DNA of 64,000 nucleotides from Petrosia ficiformis. Its lineage: Eukaryota; Porifera; Demospongiae; Haplosclerida; Petrosiidae. Below are positions 55,761-64,000 of this stretch, piece after piece. The stretch's first letter is position 1. The number at the start of each line of letters is the position of its first letter. The notes beneath the pieces were generated by a model. It did no database searches and had not been told where the DNA came from. It saw nothing but the letters and a program-made list of their open reading frames with translations. The DNA is taken from assembly GCA_947044365.1 (NCBI GenBank), contig OX345636.1:26029466-26093465 (forward strand), read 5' to 3'. A program made the translations under genes and the position numbers.

Positions 55761-56932
55761 TCATGAGACTGGCTTTATCAAATTGGGCCTCTCAAGCATT
55801 GCTTTTAGGTTTAATAACAAAGTCGCAGTGTCTACTGGATCTTTCCCTTTGTAGAGTCTAGTTTCTATGCTTTCAAAGTCCATTTCCATTCTAAAAATTA
55901 TAGAAGTATTATCACTAGTTTGTCTTGTGAATCCAAAAATTACAGCTTTCGTAAAAAATTGGTTTTTACTAATTGCAACTTTCCCAATTGTTGTCGCTGT
56001 CAACATCATTGCAGCCACCAGTTGGCCTTGGCCCTTTGATGCCGAATGTGTCTTGTCCTCACTACTTGCCCCGAATAGAGTTGTACATGTGAGTCGGTGT
56101 CAGGTTCGAAATCAGATTCACTTTCCTCACTAAGGATTGTGGGGGCGACTGCCGCAACTACTTTTGAATCAAAAAAAAAATTTGTGGTATGATAAAAACA
56201 TACATCAGGGCGGGAAGTAGAATATTTGCATAAATTGTGTTGTCCTTTGGTGGCATCTATTTGGTTTATAATAAAATTTTTATTAAAATAAGCATTAATT
56301 GAAGCACAAAGCGCCTTTGTTTGTGCTATTTCTGGTAGATTTGTAAGTACTGCATTTATTGGCACTGATATAGTCTCGTTACTCAATTGCAAAATATTCG
56401 GTTCACTTTGTTGTGCCATGGACACCTGGCCTATTGTTGTCGGGTACAGTTTTGACAATAACTGCTGATACTCATCGGAGTTCAGCAAGATTTGTAGGCT
56501 CATTGTCCTGAGCTCTCCTTGATCACTGCTGACAGGTGGCAATATATCATCTGTGTCAACAGGTGTAGCACAGAATTCAGTTTGTTTTACTTGGCATGCA
56601 CGAGTAGTTTTCGGAAAAACTCGGAATAGTGTACAGTGCCCAATATATGTATATTTCCCCAAAGCGAGAAAGTCATTCTTTGTTGTCAAGTACCCATCCC
56701 GGTTTTCGTTCGTAATGTCTACATCACCATCGTCAGAAAGGTAAACATAGTTGGGATATAAATGCAAAAATGGCATCTCATAATTAAATGAGTAAAATCT
56801 GGTCCTGAAAGCAGAAAATTTAGAATGATATTTGCTCTCATACACTAAAACTAAATCACGTAAAATAGAACTAATGCTAAGGGGGCCTAAGGGGGCATCT
56901 CCAAACTGAAGCTTGTATGCTAAATGTCACGG
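55761..56932 (-). CDS. Unrecognised protein, about 300 aa plus a frameshifted tail
   Basis: The minus-strand frame is open from about 56932 to 56006 and contains SSILRDLVLVYESKYHSKFS, ALGKYTYIGHCTLFRVFPKT and FYHTTNFFFDSKVVAAVAPT, followed by an acidic stretch (SEESESDFEPDTDSHV). At the TGA a second frame takes over (MLTATTIGKVAISKNQFFTK then AVIFGFTRQTSDNTSIIFRM and ...TATLLLNLKAML) to 55761, so a single frameshift near 56010 probably splits one protein. No ATG start is certain, because the open frame runs into an inverted-repeat element. The arrangement recalls nuclease-plus-kinase effector-like proteins of invertebrates, but this is a weak impression. Confidence 0.5.
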
Positions 56933-57102
56933 TGACGCTACTGCAAAACCCCACCCCCATCTCTTAACATGAATGAATACTCCAGTGTATCATACTAATT
57001 CCTTCCTTTTCGATGTTTAGCGTCACATGCACAACCCCCACCCCTTTCATATCACTATGACATTAAGCATACAAACTTCAGTTTGGAGATGCCCCTAAGG
57101 TT
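56886..57102. mobile_element. 217-bp MITE with long inverted arms
   Basis: CCTAAGGGGGCATCTCCAAA...TAAATGTCACGGTGA pairs with TCACTATGACATTAAGC...GATGCCCCTAAGG over about 50 bp; a second inner pair involves AACCCCCACCCC. It covers the upstream end of the reading frame at 56932. Confidence 0.85.
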
Positions 57103-57688
57103 ACATTAAACTACCCCAAATTAAGACATCTGAAAAAAGGATTTTTATGCAGGTGTTGTTAGTGTTGTCTATTATGACAAATAATAACCAAATGTTATAT
57201 TCATATACAGCACAACTAGTTTCTCTTAATTAAATAATATAAAGGGTTTTAGTTTCGCACCAACAATATGAACACTACAATAACCCTGTGTATGGGGAGG
57301 TGAAATGAAAGAATTTTCTAAACGAAAGCCTGTCCTACTGATAAACATTTACGCCACTACAAAATATAGCCAGCAAATTAATTGAGATATTTATCAGTAA
57401 CTGTTTTATAGTTTGAAGTATTTTACAAATTTGCCCTTACACGATATCCTTCTTCTGTTCCAGGGCCATGTGTTTTTCTGGTGGTAGTTCTTTTTTATAT
57501 GTTGATATTCTCTTATTTTTTGCCTAAAATATGAAGAGAAGGTGGTGTATTTACTAGTATATGCATAGTATATTTATTTAGTGACATTGGAGGGGGAGAG
57601 AGAGAGAGAGAGCCTATGATACACAGGCATGAGAATTTGAAACAAACTAGCCACTCCTCGGCTTTACCACTTACATGGGGTTTTCAAC

Positions 57689-57724
<36 letters not shown>

Positions 57725-59406
57725 ATATAATTATATAAACATACACAAGGTAACTAACCATAAAACTTGAACTAGGCAAAGTGAGTGAGCTAATGCAGAG
57801 AGACTGAGACCAAAAGTACCAAAACACCCAAAATTCTAAACATTAGTAAACAAGTGTTCGGTAGTGTGAAATTAATAATTTAAATACTTAGCGGTTCGAG
57901 TCGTGTGCAAGTCGTGTGCACGGTGCCAAAATTTGACCTCTTCTGATGTGTCAAAAATCAATCAGTTAATGACCTACACATACTGTCAAACCATCAAATT
58001 AAAAATTGCTGATTAATTCACATACACAATCCAAACGTTTTCCTTCATAACTTAGACAAAGTACTTTCTAAGAATGTCATAGATACCAAAATCGTGGATC
58101 ACTAGTGGGAGGAAAGCAGCAAGGCAAGTGTTTGAAAGTGTAGTAGCCAGTGCCAATACCCACACTTAGCATCTTTGTTATTTCGATTGCTTATAACTTT
58201 GGATTGGTTAGTTGTATATATAGCTTAATTAAAGCACATTTAGGTAAACTGTCTTATGTAGAAATGTGGTTGAAAAATAATTTAAAGGACTAAAATGCAA
58301 CCACTGACATCCACTGTTAATTATTCTGCAACTCTAACATGAAAAATTTCACCTCCATTCAATATCAACAGCTTACACTTAGCCCCATAGCAATACACCC
58401 AGAGGCTGTGATGAAGTCAGCCACAAGTTCCTCCCACATACATGTACATGTATATATTGGCTTCCTTGGAAATTAGAAAACATATATAGCACAACAAACA
58501 AACAAACAAACCAAAATAAAGGCAAGTAAAAAAATAAAATAAGTAACAATTTGGATACAAAAAAGCAACATCTGATTATCACAGGTAAGTACTATATTGG
58601 CATCTGAATTATGATTACTTATAATGCAAAAGGTACATTCTATGGAACTCACATTTAGTGATGCACTGATAATTAGATTGGTCATTATCAGGTCATTATT
58701 TTTAGTATCGATATTGGTTATTTCTGAAAGATGTATACAACTGATATTGTAAGAAGTGATTATAGTATGCAAGTAAATACAAGTTCATGAATTCTATGCC
58801 TATGGAAAAAAGTTGGGTTTTGTAAGAGGCTACTTCAATCGAGTGAGCCTTTTTAGCTGGGAAATGTTTTGCCCAGTGAGATGCTTATCTCTTACATGTG
58901 CTGAATCAAGGACCTTTGTACTTGTTTATCGACACCCAGATATCTGCTGATGCACAGCATTTCAAAAGAGTGATAAAGATTCTGTATTTTGATGAATCTT
59001 CAAATTTGTTGCAAGTTTTGTCAGAAATTGTTTGTCACCATGCCCCTCCCAGATCAATTCTAAGCCATAATTGAGCTCAGATGTATCAACAATCAAAAAA
59101 CATGTACACATTTAGTTATCAGTGAATATACACTGATCATATGGCTTCAACCTTACAGTGTATCTAAATTCACAATTGCAGTGCATCATAACGATGCATG
59201 CATAATGAGATCTAGGGACTTGAATTTGTTGTTAGGAGGGCAGGATGACACATATTCCTACGGAAATCTTGTATGTGTGTATGAATGTAGCTTTATACCG
59301 ATTATAAATAATAGACACTCCTATTCTCCTAACAGTTTACCTGCAGGGTGAGTTAGTGGATTTGATTTTGTGAACAATGTATGTGTGTGTTTTATTTTTA
59401 GGGCAA
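57103..59406. other. Intergenic; microsatellites and repeat relatives
   Basis: (GA)n at 57593-57614 and (TA)n at 57690-57720. 58060-58200 resembles 34880-35040. CAAACAAACAAACAAACC lies at 58494. No convincing gene is seen in any frame. Confidence 0.45.
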
Positions 59407-59481
59407 ACCATGGACAATCTGAATATATATACTGAACTACTGATCAGATTGTTTCGACCTATTGGGTCTCATCAGCATGGT
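59407..59481 (-). ncRNA. HHR: Hammerhead ribozyme (type I topology)
   Basis: The minus strand folds into a full-consensus hammerhead. Stem I is ACCATG (59481-59476) with CATGGT (59412-59407), 6 bp. The core CTGATGA follows (59475-59469). Stem II is GACC/GGTC, 4 bp, with loop CAATA. Then GAA. Stem III is ACAATCTG (59452-59445) with CAGATTGT (59421-59414), 8 bp, around a 23-nt AT-rich loop. The base before the cleavage point is C (59413), giving the classical GUC triplet, so self-cleavage is predicted between 59413 and 59412. Every conserved core position is present. Open ends through stem I make it type I, the class linked in animals with Penelope-like elements, retrozymes and some introns. 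No second copy or reverse transcriptase was seen in the window. Confidence 0.88.
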
Positions 59482-60174
59482 GTATCCCAAATTCACAGTG
59501 CAATATTCATTCAATTTTTCTGACAGCTATGGATTGTGTAAATAAGTAGGTCCACAATTTTGCATACAGCATGTTTAACAAACTGGTATCATATAGTATC
59601 ACATTCCTTGGTATTACATCCTTAAATATATATATATATATGTAGTGTGGCGATCGCCATGGTAACCTTTGATGTACTGAGGGAGATATTTGCCCATACA
59701 TCATCCTTGTTTTTCAATAATCACCACTTCTATGTTGTTTAGAGTGGTTTGGCATATTTGTAGATACTGGTTTTTTGTATTTGTTTATGTGTGACATCTG
59801 CTCTGTGGGCTGTGGCTGTTTATTCTTTCATTAAGAAGTAAAAGTGAATTTAATGAATAGAGGTTACATGGAAACTACCATCAATCCTTCCATCAATAGA
59901 GTATATGAAACCAGTTGAGATGAGAGTCTTAAACAGCCTACAGACAGAGTTCCATTCGTCACATACCATCCGTCACTGTCTACTATAGTAACATACATAC
60001 ATACAATCATACATGTACATACATATACATATGTGACAGTTCTTTTCGTTATATATATAATTAGTTGAATATTCAACTAATTAATTTCTACGCTCAGTAA
60101 CAAAGGACATTAAAAATGAGTTATCAGCTTATTGAAGATATAAAACTGTAAACAACTATAGACTACATGATGAC
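59482..60174. other. Intergenic
   Basis: (TA)n near 59630. A perfect small palindrome ATTAGTTGAATATTCAACTAAT sits at about 60060. Nothing coding is recognised. Confidence 0.45.
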
Positions 60175-60177
60175 TTA

Positions 60178-60198
60178 GGCCACGTTTACACAGAAACG
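60178..60198 (+). repeat. Harbinger left TIR, 21 bp
   Basis: Exact inverted match to 62821-62841. Confidence 0.97.
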
Positions 60199-60303
60199 GT
60201 CTGGCTGTATGTTGTACAAAACGCAAACTAATGTTTCTGTTTACGTCTCCGTTTACACGTAAACGCGTGCAATCGTTTTCACACCACGTGTAGATAAAAC
60301 ATA

Positions 60304-61212
60304 ATGCCACCTAAGAAGGAGGAGAGCAAAAAAGAGAAGAAAAAGGAATTTGTTTGGAGCGATGACGAAGCAGAATTACTTTTAAACGTAGCAAATGACT
60401 ATAAAGTCTCCAAGGCTGCTGAAAGCGTGGACTGGGAGTCAGTTAAATCAAAATATGATGACATTTGTGATTTGTTTATTGCTGCTCTACCTGAGAATAA
60501 CAATAATGTGATGAAGGATTTTCCTCACAAAAAGGAACAAATAACAAAGCAGATTGTAAGTTCAAAATTAAAAGCAATAAGACTAAAGTTTCGGCAAGCA
60601 GTTGATTCAGGAAGGAGAAGTGGGCATGGACGAGTAGTAATGATTTTTTATGAACTGTGTGAAAAAGTTTGGGGAGGTAGTCCGGCCACAGAGCAAATAG
60701 ATGGAGGAATTGAAAGCACAGAATTGGTACCAAAGGACATGTTAGATTCACAAGGAGATACTTCATCTAATATTGGAGTTAATGCAGATATTCCTGTTGG
60801 TTATGAAATACTGTCCAATGGAGACCCTTTATTAGATGAAGAAGAGGAAGATACAGAAGAGAGTAATGAGGGGAGAAGTGTGCCTACAAAAGAAACTGTG
60901 AAGCAAAGGAGAGAATTTCTTGATGACAAGTTAAAAAACTATAAACAAGAGAAGATGAAACGAAAACTCCCGGTTGATACACAGCTTTTAGGTTGTGCAC
61001 AGGAAGAACTGCAGATTAAGAAAAGATTAGTGGAACAAATGGACAAAATGGATAAAAAGTATGCTGAAAACATGGAAAGGATGTCCAGCAATATGGAAAA
61101 GCTCACTGAATCAATATCTGATGGCTTTGCGTTGTTGAAACAAATGATGATGTATGTACCACCCACAATCATCCTTCCACCCTTACATGCAAGGCTCTCC
61201 CCACTCGTATAA
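60304..61212 (+). CDS. Harbinger Myb/SANT-like (trihelix) DNA-binding protein, C-terminus frameshifted
   Basis: A 302-residue frame from ATG (AACATAATG). After a basic start (MPPKKEESKKEKKKE), residues 16-120 form a Myb/SANT-like trihelix domain beginning FVWSDDEAELLLNVANDYKV, with the tryptophans of WSDDE and VDWESV, and W near residue 121. An acidic linker (LLDEEEEDTEESNE) and a C-terminal coiled coil (KRLVEQMDKMDKKYAENMER) follow. In this superfamily the Myb-like protein brings the transposase to the nucleus and to the ends. The present stop (61212) ends a tail unlike the rest. The next frame continues from about 61165 as HPYMQGSPHSYNNRMPSYPS, then a Ser/Pro-rich stretch ending NFDMYEN at 61288, which looks like the original terminus. 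A one-base indel near 61155 would explain this. Confidence 0.9.
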   Translation: MPPKKEESKKEKKKEFVWSDDEAELLLNVANDYKVSKAAESVDWESVKSKYDDICDLFIAALPENNNNVMKDFPHKKEQITKQIVSSKLKAIRLKFRQAVDSGRRSGHGRVVMIFYELCEKVWGGSPATEQIDGGIESTELVPKDMLDSQGDTSSNIGVNADIPVGYEILSNGDPLLDEEEEDTEESNEGRSVPTKETVKQRREFLDDKLKNYKQEKMKRKLPVDTQLLGCAQEELQIKKRLVEQMDKMDKKYAENMERMSSNMEKLTESISDGFALLKQMMMYVPPTIILPPLHARLSPLV

Positions 61213-61381
61213 CAATCGAATGCCAAGTTATCCTTCCAGTAGTAGCTCCACCCCACCATCTCCCAACTTTGACATGTACGAAAACTAACAATTGTTTATT
61301 AATTGAATGAATTTTCCTATTTACAATATTATTATTATAAACATTGAGATTAATGCTAAATCATTGAATAAGTGGTATGGT

Positions 61382-62632
61382 TCAAGGGTCAAAATAATTT
61401 GTAAGTATTCTTCTAATTCTTTTTCCTTCTGTTTCGTTACTACTTGCAAGTCGGTTAGTTGCTAATGGTGGTTGAAAGTCACGATCATAATTGATGGTCA
61501 TCCTTACGGTTTCCTCATTAATGGATTCATTATGTAATTCACAGTAGTTATGCAGTACAAAACAGGCATATATTACAAATGGTAATTCGTCTAAGTTGAT
61601 ATCCATCGCACGTCTCAGACACCCGAACCTAGCCTTCAATCGACCAAATGCACATTCTATAACATTTCTAGCACTACATAGTCTGTATCCAAAATACTGC
61701 TCTTGTCTATTTGTTCCACCCCCAGCATACTCCTTCATCAAGTAAGGCATTAATGGGTAAGCAGGATCCCCTATAATAAACACAGGTACATCACCATCAA
61801 GAATCTTTCGTCGACAAGGAGGTATTAGTTCATGTTTCAAAAGGTGGTTTAGTCGGGAATTAGCAAACATTCTGGCATCATGAACACTGCCTGGCCATTT
61901 AACAACTACATCCATAAAACAACAACGATAATCACATAAAGCCTGTACATTTAACGAGAAGCGCGATTTTCTATTAATATAGTCTGATGAATTCAGTAAT
62001 GGCTGTTTTATTTCAATGTGGGTTCCATCGATGGCACCTAAACACTGTGGAACTGAATATGCATCGTAGAATTTCAAAACTTTTTCCTTGACACTTTCTT
62101 CGGTCAAAGGGAGCTTAATAAAACTAGGTCCTAAGTGTGTGGTGATTGCCCATGACACTCTTCTAATTATAATAGAACAGCTAGCCCTGGAAAGTCCAAA
62201 AGCATTTGCTACTTTTCTCAGCCTCCCTTCATCAGACAGATAATACAAAACTACAGCAACCTGTGTTTCCACAGAGATTGGACTACGCATATGAGTAGCT
62301 TGACGTTCAATATATGACCCAAGTAGGCTGCAGAGTTCAAAGAAACTAACACGAGACATTCTGAAATTCTCCCTCCACTCTTCCTCCAACATACTGCCAT
62401 TTAAAAAGTTGTCCCACCATGTAGAGGTCCTACCTGGTCTAACCCAAAATCTTTTTCTCTTTCTTTTCTTCTTGGGGCATTTTTTTCTGCTCGAATTAAT
62501 AACTTGAGTAACTAACAGCTGCTTTTGATGATATAAAGTTCTATACTCGTTCATCATAGCCAGATTAACCTGCTGCAATACCAATAAACAGGATAACAAC
62601 ACCAGCAACACCACGATGTGCCTTTCCGACAT
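61382..62632 (-). CDS. Harbinger DDE transposase (HARBI1-like nuclease)
   Basis: 416 residues from the ATG at 62632. An upstream in-frame TTG would add 17 residues, but ATG with [10 protein letters not shown] is preferred. A hydrophobic N-terminal stretch (about residues 5-26) precedes a basic cluster ([10 protein letters not shown]), common in animal copies. An HTH lies at about 120-155 ([20 protein letters not shown]). The DDE_Tnp_4 nuclease follows: [11 protein letters not shown] (D202), [11 protein letters not shown] (D252), [11 protein letters not shown] (D289) and [19 protein letters not shown] (E326). The acidic triad comes from these residues; D202 and E326 are firm. Length fits the family (about 350-420), and there are no internal stops. 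It cuts and joins TIR ends together with the Myb-like partner and faces it tail to tail. Confidence 0.95.
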   Translation of the reverse strand: MSERHIVVLLVLLSCLLVLQQVNLAMMNEYRTLYHQKQLLVTQVINSSRKKCPKKKRKRKRFWVRPGRTSTWWDNFLNGSMLEEEWRENFRMSRVSFFELCSLLGSYIERQATHMRSPISVETQVAVVLYYLSDEGRLRKVANAFGLSRASCSIIIRRVSWAITTHLGPSFIKLPLTEESVKEKVLKFYDAYSVPQCLGAIDGTHIEIKQPLLNSSDYINRKSRFSLNVQALCDYRCCFMDVVVKWPGSVHDARMFANSRLNHLLKHELIPPCRRKILDGDVPVFIIGDPAYPLMPYLMKEYAGGGTNRQEQYFGYRLCSARNVIECAFGRLKARFGCLRRAMDINLDELPFVIYACFVLHNYCELHNESINEETVRMTINYDRDFQPPLATNRLASSNETEGKRIRRILTNYFDP

Positions 62633-62820
62633 ATTTTTCAATAGTCCACACCCCCAAACATCACGTTTTTCACGTTTACACAATGTTTCATTTGTTGCGT
62701 TTTCAAATGTTTCCAGTTTGAGTAGCGTCTTCAGAAGTTAACGTTTTCAACAGCGTTTTCACCATTTTTGTGTAAACAGAAGGTGCATACGCAAAGAAAA
62801 GTTATTGTTTTCTACCAAAA

Positions 62821-62841
62821 CGTTTCTGTGTAAACGTGGCC
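62821..62841 (-). repeat. Harbinger right TIR, 21 bp
   Basis: Exact inverted match to 60178-60198. Confidence 0.97.
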
Positions 62842-62859
62842 TTAATAATAATATAACAG

Positions 62860-63064
62860 TCTAATAGTATACATGTATGTTGGTAGACACAGGTCTTACA
62901 TGCATACATACATACATGTATGCATAGTGCATACATGCATACATACATACATACGTACATACATACATACATATATGTATCTCTAATACATGCATACATG
63001 CAGCAAAACCACACATTAAAGACATTAATCACACACACACACACACACGCACACACACACACAC
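62860..63064. repeat. (CATA)n and (CA)n microsatellites
   Basis: CATA-rich tracts to about 63000, then a CA run at 63032-63064, just outside the Harbinger right end. Confidence 0.9.
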
Positions 63065-63684
63065 TGTGGCTATGAGATTAAGTCAAAACATGTTGACCTT
63101 AAATGTCAGAGAACCTAACCTGGGCATGCCTGCCTAATTTGTAAGGAGGTACACTTGATAATCAGAAATATATACCATCACATTATAATACATAATATTA
63201 TAATATAATAATTATATTGAACGTCATGAGCTTTTGACCCTCACATAACTATGATTACACTGTTAAAAATCAGGCTATGAACACTGATCATAAATAGCCA
63301 AATTAAAAACAATAAGACTGCATTTATAAATAAGTAGTTACTAATAGCAAAATGGCTCAACAGTTATTATTTGCACATTGAGCCAATGACATTAATTTTA
63401 GTGATGTTTTAAACAACATAATGGTTATGTGTGAAGCTTTAACTAGAAATGTCATGCTTTTATAACATTCTTTATAATGTGAAGAATGTTATGACACAAA
63501 ATAACAATGCTATCCAGCAGGTACATGTATCAGAAATTGCTATCTACATGTACATCTCTGATATTTCCCCATAAGCAGCAAATAATTACAAATAGTAACA
63601 TAAATGGGGTTGAGGTTACCCACTATTTATCTCAACCATGCATGTCAGATGACACTAATGACGTCTAATGTTCTGAAAGATAAC
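63065..63684. other. Intergenic
   Basis: No gene is seen. A small hairpin pairs CTTTTATAACATTCTT with AAGAATGTTATG around 63455-63495. Confidence 0.45.
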
Positions 63685-63690
63685 AAAGAA

Positions 63691-63842
63691 AAGTATCCTG
63701 CATTTGCCAGGCTTTCATCACTCTAGCCATTCCAGCATCGTCAGCACCAGCAGAAAGGATTTTCAGCCTTTCTGAAAAGATATTTAGACTGGAGCGTTGT
63801 TCTTTATGTGATGCTCTTTTTCAGAACTTAAATGTTGATTAG
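63691..63842 (+). pseudogene. hAT transposase C-terminal dimerisation fragment
   Basis: The frame gives EKYPAFARL and, after a one-base shift near 63712, LAIPASSAPAERIFSLSEKI then FRLERCSLCDALFQNLNVD and a stop. IPASSAxxERxFSxxGxIxxxxRxxLxxxxxxxLxxLNxN is the hallmark of the hAT C-terminal domain. The remainder of the transposase is not upstream, so this is a relic. It differs in type from the hAT relic at 13505. Confidence 0.85.
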
Positions 63843-64000
63843 GTGTATAGTTATACATGTAGTTAGTATTTAGTAATTCAATTAAAAACAATGTGTAAAT
63901 GTGAGTTTAAGTTATGTATTTGTTCTCACTCAAGCACGAAATTATTGTATTCTATGGTTGTAAAGGGACTATCCTTATATGAAGTGACAACCCGAGTAGT
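63843..64000. other. Window edge, no feature
   Basis: AT-rich sequence after the hAT stop; nothing recognised. Confidence 0.4.

Larger units (their letters stand above)
60178..62841. mobile_element. Complete PIF/Harbinger transposon, 2664 bp
   Basis: The left TIR GGCCACGTTTACACAGAAAC-G (60178-60198) is the exact reverse complement of 62821-62841. TTA directly flanks both sides (60175-60177, 62842-62844), the 3-bp TWA duplication typical of the superfamily. Imperfect subterminal copies of the motif (GTTTACGTCTCCGTTTACAC at 60239; TTTTTGTGTAAACAGAAGG at 62765) may be transposase sites. Inside are two convergent genes, a Myb-like DNA-binding protein and a DDE transposase, the standard Harbinger pair. 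Intact ends and target site suggest recent insertion. Confidence 0.97.

Noticed and set aside
57895..57925. GGTTCGAGTCGTGTG, resembling a tRNA T-loop
   Set aside because: No matching acceptor, D arm or anticodon arm could be built around it.
60476..61259. Two minus-strand frames inside the Myb-like gene
   Set aside because: They are antisense shadows of the Myb-like coding sequence, with no protein-like features.
61382..62683. 433-aa version of the Harbinger transposase
   Set aside because: It begins at a TTG codon; the ATG at 62632 is the more credible eukaryotic start.

Overview
The window looks like nuclear DNA of an early-branching animal, most probably a demosponge close to Amphimedon. 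The organism is an inference. It rests on high AT content, short GT-AG introns, abundant ACATGT and (CATA)n simple repeats, metazoan-type gene pieces (LEO1, Piwi, Death domain, PHD, BEN) and a very dense mix of DNA-transposon relics. No bacterial operons, rRNA genes or CRISPR arrays are visible.

Layout. 0-9 kb and 18.6-24.5 kb hold two paralogous blocks (A, about 6.0-8.7 kb; B, about 18.7-22.6 kb) on the same strand. They share exons of one gene family read on the minus strand, a 19-bp minisatellite and a GTCT...AGAC MITE. Block B still carries a Death-domain first exon (22647-23056) and has a LEO1 gene fragment in an intron. Block A has lost the Death exon but keeps the downstream frame. A separate duplication links 4.07-5.5 kb with 35.2-36.6 kb. 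At 10-18 kb lie a 607-bp long-TIR element with a 7-bp target duplication, a tRNA-like sequence, a dead hAT transposase, a rearranged Piwi fragment, a gag-like fragment and two nested or cargo-bearing MITEs. At 24.5-29 kb there is a three-copy 400-bp repeat next to RPA-like and Pif1/Helitron helicase relics. A tRNA-Cys(GCA) gene sits at 31.0 kb.

33-47 kb holds a pogo-like MITE with visible empty sites, a TTAA-flanked MITE, a frameshifted BEN-domain gene, a Tc1-like fragment, an eight-exon PHD-finger gene (the best-preserved host-type gene) and a kinase C-lobe fragment. 49-57 kb holds a 55-65-bp minisatellite, an unknown frameshifted gene, a piggyBac C-terminus, a scrambled Helitron whose helicase duplicates the 28-kb copy, and an unrecognised protein gene.

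At 59.4 kb the minus strand carries a full-consensus hammerhead ribozyme. At 60178-62841 there is an essentially complete Harbinger transposon with 21-bp TIRs, TTA target duplications, a Myb-like gene and a DDE transposase facing each other. A hAT C-terminal relic ends the window.

Most coding sequences here are transposon-derived or broken. Several breaks lie in A-runs, so some may be sequence errors. The likely functional items are tRNA-Cys, the PHD-finger gene, the hammerhead motif and possibly the Harbinger element.
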